NCBI GenBank assembly: GCA_033721095.1
Contig: JAWWBG010000033.1
Coordinates: 1 to 16,947, forward strand
Source of the DNA: JAWWBG01 sp033721095
GTDB taxonomy: Bacteria; Actinomycetota; Nitriliruptoria; Nitriliruptorales; Nitriliruptoraceae
Direction: 5' to 3'
DNA length: 16,947 nt
Of the stretch, positions 13,644 through 16,947 are shown one piece after another; positions within the stretch are counted from its first letter, which is position 1, and every line of letters begins with the position of its first letter. The notes beneath the pieces are model-generated. The model saw only the letters and a program-made list of their open reading frames with translations, had not been told where the DNA came from and did no database searches. The position numbers and the translations under genes were made by a program.

Positions 13644-16460
13644 GTGAGGGACCTGCTTCGCCGCCGCGCCGGAGTCACGGTCGCGGTCCTCGTCGTCCTG
13701 GTGCTGCTGTTCGGCAACCGCATCGCGACGTTCCTCACGGACCTGTGGTGGTTCGACGCCGTCGGCTATCGCGGTGTGTTCACCGGGCTGCTGTTCGCCA
13801 AGATCCTGCTGGGCGCCATCGGGGCGGTGCTGATGGCCGTGCTGGTGGCCGTCAACCTCCAGATCGCCCGGCGACTGCGCCCCGTGATCCTGCCGGCGAC
13901 GCCCCAGCAGGCGATCGTCGAGCGCTACCGGCAGATGGCCGAGCCGTGGCTGAAGTGGATCATCGCTGCCGTTGCCATCCTGTTCGGGATCGCCTCCGGC
14001 GCGTCGCTGTCCATCGAATGGGAGGCGTTCCTGCTGTGGCAGCACGGCGGCGACTTCGGCGTTGCCGACCCGCAGTTCGGGCGCGACGTCGGCTTCTTCG
14101 TCTTCGACCTGCCGTTCCAGCAGGCCCTGCAGGAGTGGCTGCAGTTCTCTGTCCTGGTCATCGGCATGCTGGCGGCCGGTGCCCACTACCTGCTCGGCGC
14201 CATCCGTCCCGAGCTGCCGCGCGACCGGGTGCTGCCGGGTGCCCGCGCACACCTGTCGATCCTGCTCGTCGCGTTCCTCCTCGTTCGTGGCTGGGGGTAC
14301 TGGCTGGACCGGTTCGCCCTCAACTTCTCGCCGCGCGGCCAGGTGACCGGCGCCTCCTACACCGACGTGAACGCCGAGCTGCCGGCCCTCAACCTCCTGC
14401 TCGTCGTGACCGTGGTTGCCATCGCCCTGATCCTGTGGTCGCTGCGCCAGCAGGGCTTCCTGCTCCCCGGCGCCGCCATCGGGCTGCTCGTGGTCGGAAC
14501 GATCATCCTCCAGGGCATCTACCCGGCCGCGATCCAACGCTTCCGCGTCGACCCGCAGGAGCTCGCCCAGGAACGGGAGTTCATCGAGCGCAACCTCGAG
14601 TTCACGCGTGCCGCCTGGGGCCTCGACGAGGTCGACCTCCAGCAGTTCGCGGTGACCAACGACCTGTCGGCGGAGGACGTCGCGAACCAGCAGACCACCA
14701 TCGACAACGTGCGGCTGTGGGATCCCAACATCCTTGAGACCACCTACGAGGAACTCCAGGCGTTGCGGCCCTACTACGAGTTCCTCGACGTCGACGTGGA
14801 CCGCTACGTCATCGACGGCCAGCTTCGTCAGGTGATGCTGGGTGCGCGCGAGCTCGAGTTCGCCGGCCTCGACGCCACCGCCCAGACCTGGCAGAACGAA
14901 CGGCTCACGTTCACGCACGGCCTCGGCGTCGTTGCCTCCCAGGTCAACGTCGCCGACGACGAGGGCCAACCCGTATTCCTCGCCGAGGACATCCCGCCGA
15001 CCGGTGAGTCCGAGCTGGTCGCCAACGAGCGCCCCGGCATCTACTACGGCGAGCTGGTGCGGCCCAGCTACTCGATCGTCCGCACCGACGAGCGCGAGCT
15101 CGACTACGAACAGCCCGGGACGCTCGAGCAGGTGACGACCGTCTACGACGGTGAGGGCGGCGTCGTCCTCGGTGGTCGGCTCAGGCGCCTGGCGTGGGCG
15201 CTGCGGTTCAGCGACACGAACTTCATCCTCAGCTCGCTGCTGCGCGACGACTCCCGCGTGATCATGCACCGCAACATCCAGGACCGCATCCGCACGGTTG
15301 CGCCCTACCTGTTCCTCGACGCCGACCCGTACCCGGTGATCCTCGGCGGCCGGACACTGTGGGTCCAGGACGCCTACACCGCCTCAGCCAACTACCCCTA
15401 CTCCCAGCGGGTGGACGTCAACGGCACCTCGATCAACTACATCCGCAACTCCGTCAAGGCGGTCGTCGACGCCTACGACGGCACCGTGACGTTGTATGTC
15501 GCCGACGACGAGGACCCGATCATCAACGCCTGGCGCAAGGCGTTCCCGGACGGCTACGCCGACCTGGCCGATGCGCCCGACGGACTGGCCGAGCACTTCC
15601 GGTACCCCGAGACGCTGTTCCTGCTCCAGGCACGCCGCTACCTGACCTACCACATCCCCGGGGCCGAAGCCTTCTACTCGAAGGCGGACGAGTGGCAGAT
15701 CCCGCTGGATCCGTCCGCCAGCGCATCGGGCGGCTCGACCCAGCTGTTGGAGCCGTTCTACCTGCTGATGACCCTGCCGGGGGAGACCGAGGCTGAGTTC
15801 GTCCTCATCCAGCCCTACCTGGCCAAGGGCAAGCAGAACATGGTCGCCTGGCTGGCGGCCCGCTCGGACCCCGAGCACTACGGCGAGCTGCTCGGCGTCC
15901 AGTTCCCGTCGACCCAGACGATCCTCGGTCCCTCGCAGGCACAGGCGAGGATCGAACAGGAAGACGCGATCGCCGAGTACACGACGCTTCGTGGCCAGGC
16001 CGGTTCGAACGTGATCCGCGGCAACCTGCTGGTGCTGCCGATCGCGGACTCGATCCTGTACGTCGAGCCGTTCTTCCTCGACAGCCCCCAGGCCAGGATT
16101 CCCGAGCTCGACCGCGTGGTGATCGTGATGGGCTCGCGGGTGGCGTTCGAGCCAACGCTGGAGGAGGCACTGGCCTCGCTGCTCGCGGGCGCGCCGCCGG
16201 GCGAGGGTGAACCCGAGCCCAGCGAGGATCCCGACGTCCTCGAGGAGCGCGCGCTCGAGCTGTTCGACCAGGCCAACGAGGCACGTCGCCGCGGCGAGCT
16301 CGGCGAGTTCGAGCGCCTGTTCGACCGCGCGCTGGCGCTGCTCCAACGCGCCGCCGAGCTGCGCGGCCTGGATGTTCCGACCGACGAGCCGACGGGCGGA
16401 CCGACCGAGGGTCCGACGGAATCGTCGTCCCCAGCAGCCGAACAGGTCAGCACTGGCTGA
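13644..16460 (+). CDS. UPF0182 family large membrane protein
   Basis: 938 residues, GTG at 13644 after a 34-base gap; no strong ribosome-binding site is visible, and TACCCT at 13612-13617 is a weak -10 candidate. Seven membrane helices lie at about 11-32, 44-70, 103-125, 162-185, 201-219, 247-266 and 273-293. With the basic MRDLLRRR end inside, the last 640 residues should lie outside the membrane. Family landmarks are LTDLWWFDAVGYRGVF (31-46), RGWGYWLDRFALNFSPRG (215-232), the later THGLGVV segment, NYIRNSVKAVVDAYDGTVTL and ADEWQIP. The tail is an acidic, charged, coiled-coil-like stretch with (D/G)EPTGGPTEGPTE. Length is normal for the family (about 900-1000). Function is unknown across the family; M. 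tuberculosis Rv3193c is a homologue. Position after the kinase-FecR pair suggests shared control. Confidence 0.95.
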   Translation: MRDLLRRRAGVTVAVLVVLVLLFGNRIATFLTDLWWFDAVGYRGVFTGLLFAKILLGAIGAVLMAVLVAVNLQIARRLRPVILPATPQQAIVERYRQMAEPWLKWIIAAVAILFGIASGASLSIEWEAFLLWQHGGDFGVADPQFGRDVGFFVFDLPFQQALQEWLQFSVLVIGMLAAGAHYLLGAIRPELPRDRVLPGARAHLSILLVAFLLVRGWGYWLDRFALNFSPRGQVTGASYTDVNAELPALNLLLVVTVVAIALILWSLRQQGFLLPGAAIGLLVVGTIILQGIYPAAIQRFRVDPQELAQEREFIERNLEFTRAAWGLDEVDLQQFAVTNDLSAEDVANQQTTIDNVRLWDPNILETTYEELQALRPYYEFLDVDVDRYVIDGQLRQVMLGARELEFAGLDATAQTWQNERLTFTHGLGVVASQVNVADDEGQPVFLAEDIPPTGESELVANERPGIYYGELVRPSYSIVRTDERELDYEQPGTLEQVTTVYDGEGGVVLGGRLRRLAWALRFSDTNFILSSLLRDDSRVIMHRNIQDRIRTVAPYLFLDADPYPVILGGRTLWVQDAYTASANYPYSQRVDVNGTSINYIRNSVKAVVDAYDGTVTLYVADDEDPIINAWRKAFPDGYADLADAPDGLAEHFRYPETLFLLQARRYLTYHIPGAEAFYSKADEWQIPLDPSASASGGSTQLLEPFYLLMTLPGETEAEFVLIQPYLAKGKQNMVAWLAARSDPEHYGELLGVQFPSTQTILGPSQAQARIEQEDAIAEYTTLRGQAGSNVIRGNLLVLPIADSILYVEPFFLDSPQARIPELDRVVIVMGSRVAFEPTLEEALASLLAGAPPGEGEPEPSEDPDVLEERALELFDQANEARRRGELGEFERLFDRALALLQRAAELRGLDVPTDEPTGGPTEGPTESSSPAAEQVSTG

Positions 16461-16461
16461 C

Positions 16462-16484
16462 GCCGGCGCGTAGGTCGCGTCGGC
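16462..16484. terminator. Hairpin between convergent genes
   Basis: GCCGGCGCG (16462-16470) and CGCGTCGGC (16476-16484) form nine base pairs, one of them G-U, around the loop TAGGT. It starts one base after the UPF0182 stop and ends four bases before the DUF5655 stop on the other strand. There is no T-tract on either side, as is common in high-GC genomes, so it may end transcripts from both sides only weakly or protect 3' ends. Confidence 0.5.
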
Positions 16485-16488
16485 CCGA

Positions 16489-16923
16489 TCAGTCGCGTTG
16501 CAGCCCGACGGTGTCGTGGGATTCCTGGAGCCAACCGCGCAGCTCGTCGTCGAGGTCGCCGACTGCTCGCACATCGACGACGTGGCCGCGCCAGCGGTCG
16601 TTGTGGTGCTCCTTCTTGACGATCCGATCGCTGTCCACCCAGCGGCGCAGCGCGAACGTCGCGCGGAAGCCGTGCTCGCGGGGTTCGAGGCCGGCGAACC
16701 GGACTCGTGCGACGGCGACCAGTCGAGTCTTCTGCGCAATGACCTGGACGTCGCCAAGTCCGTGGAGGATCGCGACGTATTCCTCGGCAAGGGACAGCGC
16801 GTCGTCCGTCGACCTTGCGAACAGCTCCTGGAGCGAGTGGACGCCGCACGAGTGCCACATGTTGGGCGTGACGAACCGGCCACCGCACGACGGGCAGATC
16901 CAGAGGTCGTCGACGTCACCCAC
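16489..16923 (-). CDS. DUF5655-type zinc-ribbon protein
   Basis: 144 residues, GTG at 16923; an in-frame TGA 24 bases upstream rules out a longer version, though the ribosome-binding site (GGAG about 12 bases upstream) is distant. The N-terminus has a zinc-ribbon pattern Cys10-x2-Cys13-x10-His24-x-Cys26 (CPSCGGRF then WHSCG), a start that is common in DUF5655 proteins. The rest is a small alpha/beta domain (about 30-130) with LFARSTDDALSLAEEYVAIL and FRATFALRRWVDSDRIVKKE. DUF5655 domains occur alone or at the ends of larger nucleic-acid-related proteins; the biochemical role is unknown to me. It converges on UPF0182 with 28 bases between stops, so it is a separate transcription unit. Confidence 0.8.
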   Translation of the reverse strand: MGDVDDLWICPSCGGRFVTPNMWHSCGVHSLQELFARSTDDALSLAEEYVAILHGLGDVQVIAQKTRLVAVARVRFAGLEPREHGFRATFALRRWVDSDRIVKKEHHNDRWRGHVVDVRAVGDLDDELRGWLQESHDTVGLQRD

Positions 16924-16947
16924 GGGCCGTCCCAGCTCCAGTCCTCA

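Noticed and set aside
13089..15269. Very long open frame on the minus strand (726 codons) across the FecR-like and UPF0182 genes
   Set aside because: It is a shadow frame of GC-rich coding DNA: low-complexity product with no recognisable domain, antisense to clear family members.
15384..16919. 511-codon minus-strand frame across the UPF0182 C-terminus and DUF5655 gene
   Set aside because: It overlaps two well-supported genes in other frames and gives an arginine/serine-rich, domain-free product.
1..16947. tRNA, rRNA, CRISPR, transposase or phage features
   Set aside because: No T-loop GTTCGA context with cloverleaf arms, no regularly spaced repeats, and no transposase or integrase signatures were found on either strand.

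Overview
This window is high-GC DNA with dense, short-spaced gene packing, GTG and TTG starts and many 1-8 base gene overlaps. The gene families are typical of high-GC Actinobacteria: a DUF2342/TIGR03624 'zinc metalloprotease-like' protein, a PDZ plus Lon-type (S16) secreted protease, a UPF0182 membrane protein and a DUF5655 protein. The species cannot be named from the sequence; a deep-branching actinobacterial lineage is a guess. No rRNA, tRNA, CRISPR array, insertion sequence or phage gene was seen.

Left part (1-3533). A 5'-truncated DUF255/YyaL-type protein is followed by a DhlA-like haloalkane dehalogenase on the plus strand. These converge on a minus-strand pair, a HAD-IB phosphatase followed by a Fic-fold protein joined to it by a GTGA overlap. 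The Fic protein has lost the catalytic histidine of its signature motif. The dehalogenase and Fic genes share a CTAG tetranucleotide that holds both stop codons.

Intergenic region (3534-3908). This is the only long gap. It holds five DnaA-box-like 9-mers in about 130 bases, then a plausible plus-strand promoter, then an 82-base element closed by a 15-bp stem that looks like a small structured RNA. No dnaA or dnaN gene is in view.

Right part (3909-16923). From memory, the core (TIGR03624 protein, SDR epimerase, MoaE, PDZ-S16 protease, UPF0182) resembles a block that recurs in Actinobacteria, for example Rv3193c-Rv3195 in Mycobacterium tuberculosis. Here it carries extra genes: a 56-residue membrane protein with a TTG start, a membrane-anchored subtilase, a large multi-pass histidine kinase and a FecR-like membrane protein with a proline-rich tail. 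All plus-strand genes from 5445 to 16460 run the same way with gaps of 0-76 bases or overlaps. Most products from 6986 on are predicted to act at or outside the membrane: small anchor protein, tethered S8 protease, S16 protease, sensor kinase with extracytoplasmic domain, FecR-like protein and the large outer domain of UPF0182. The simplest reading is a cell-envelope sensing and proteolysis module; this is inference. The kinase has no response regulator in the window. A convergent minus-strand DUF5655 protein closes the window behind a 9-bp hairpin.
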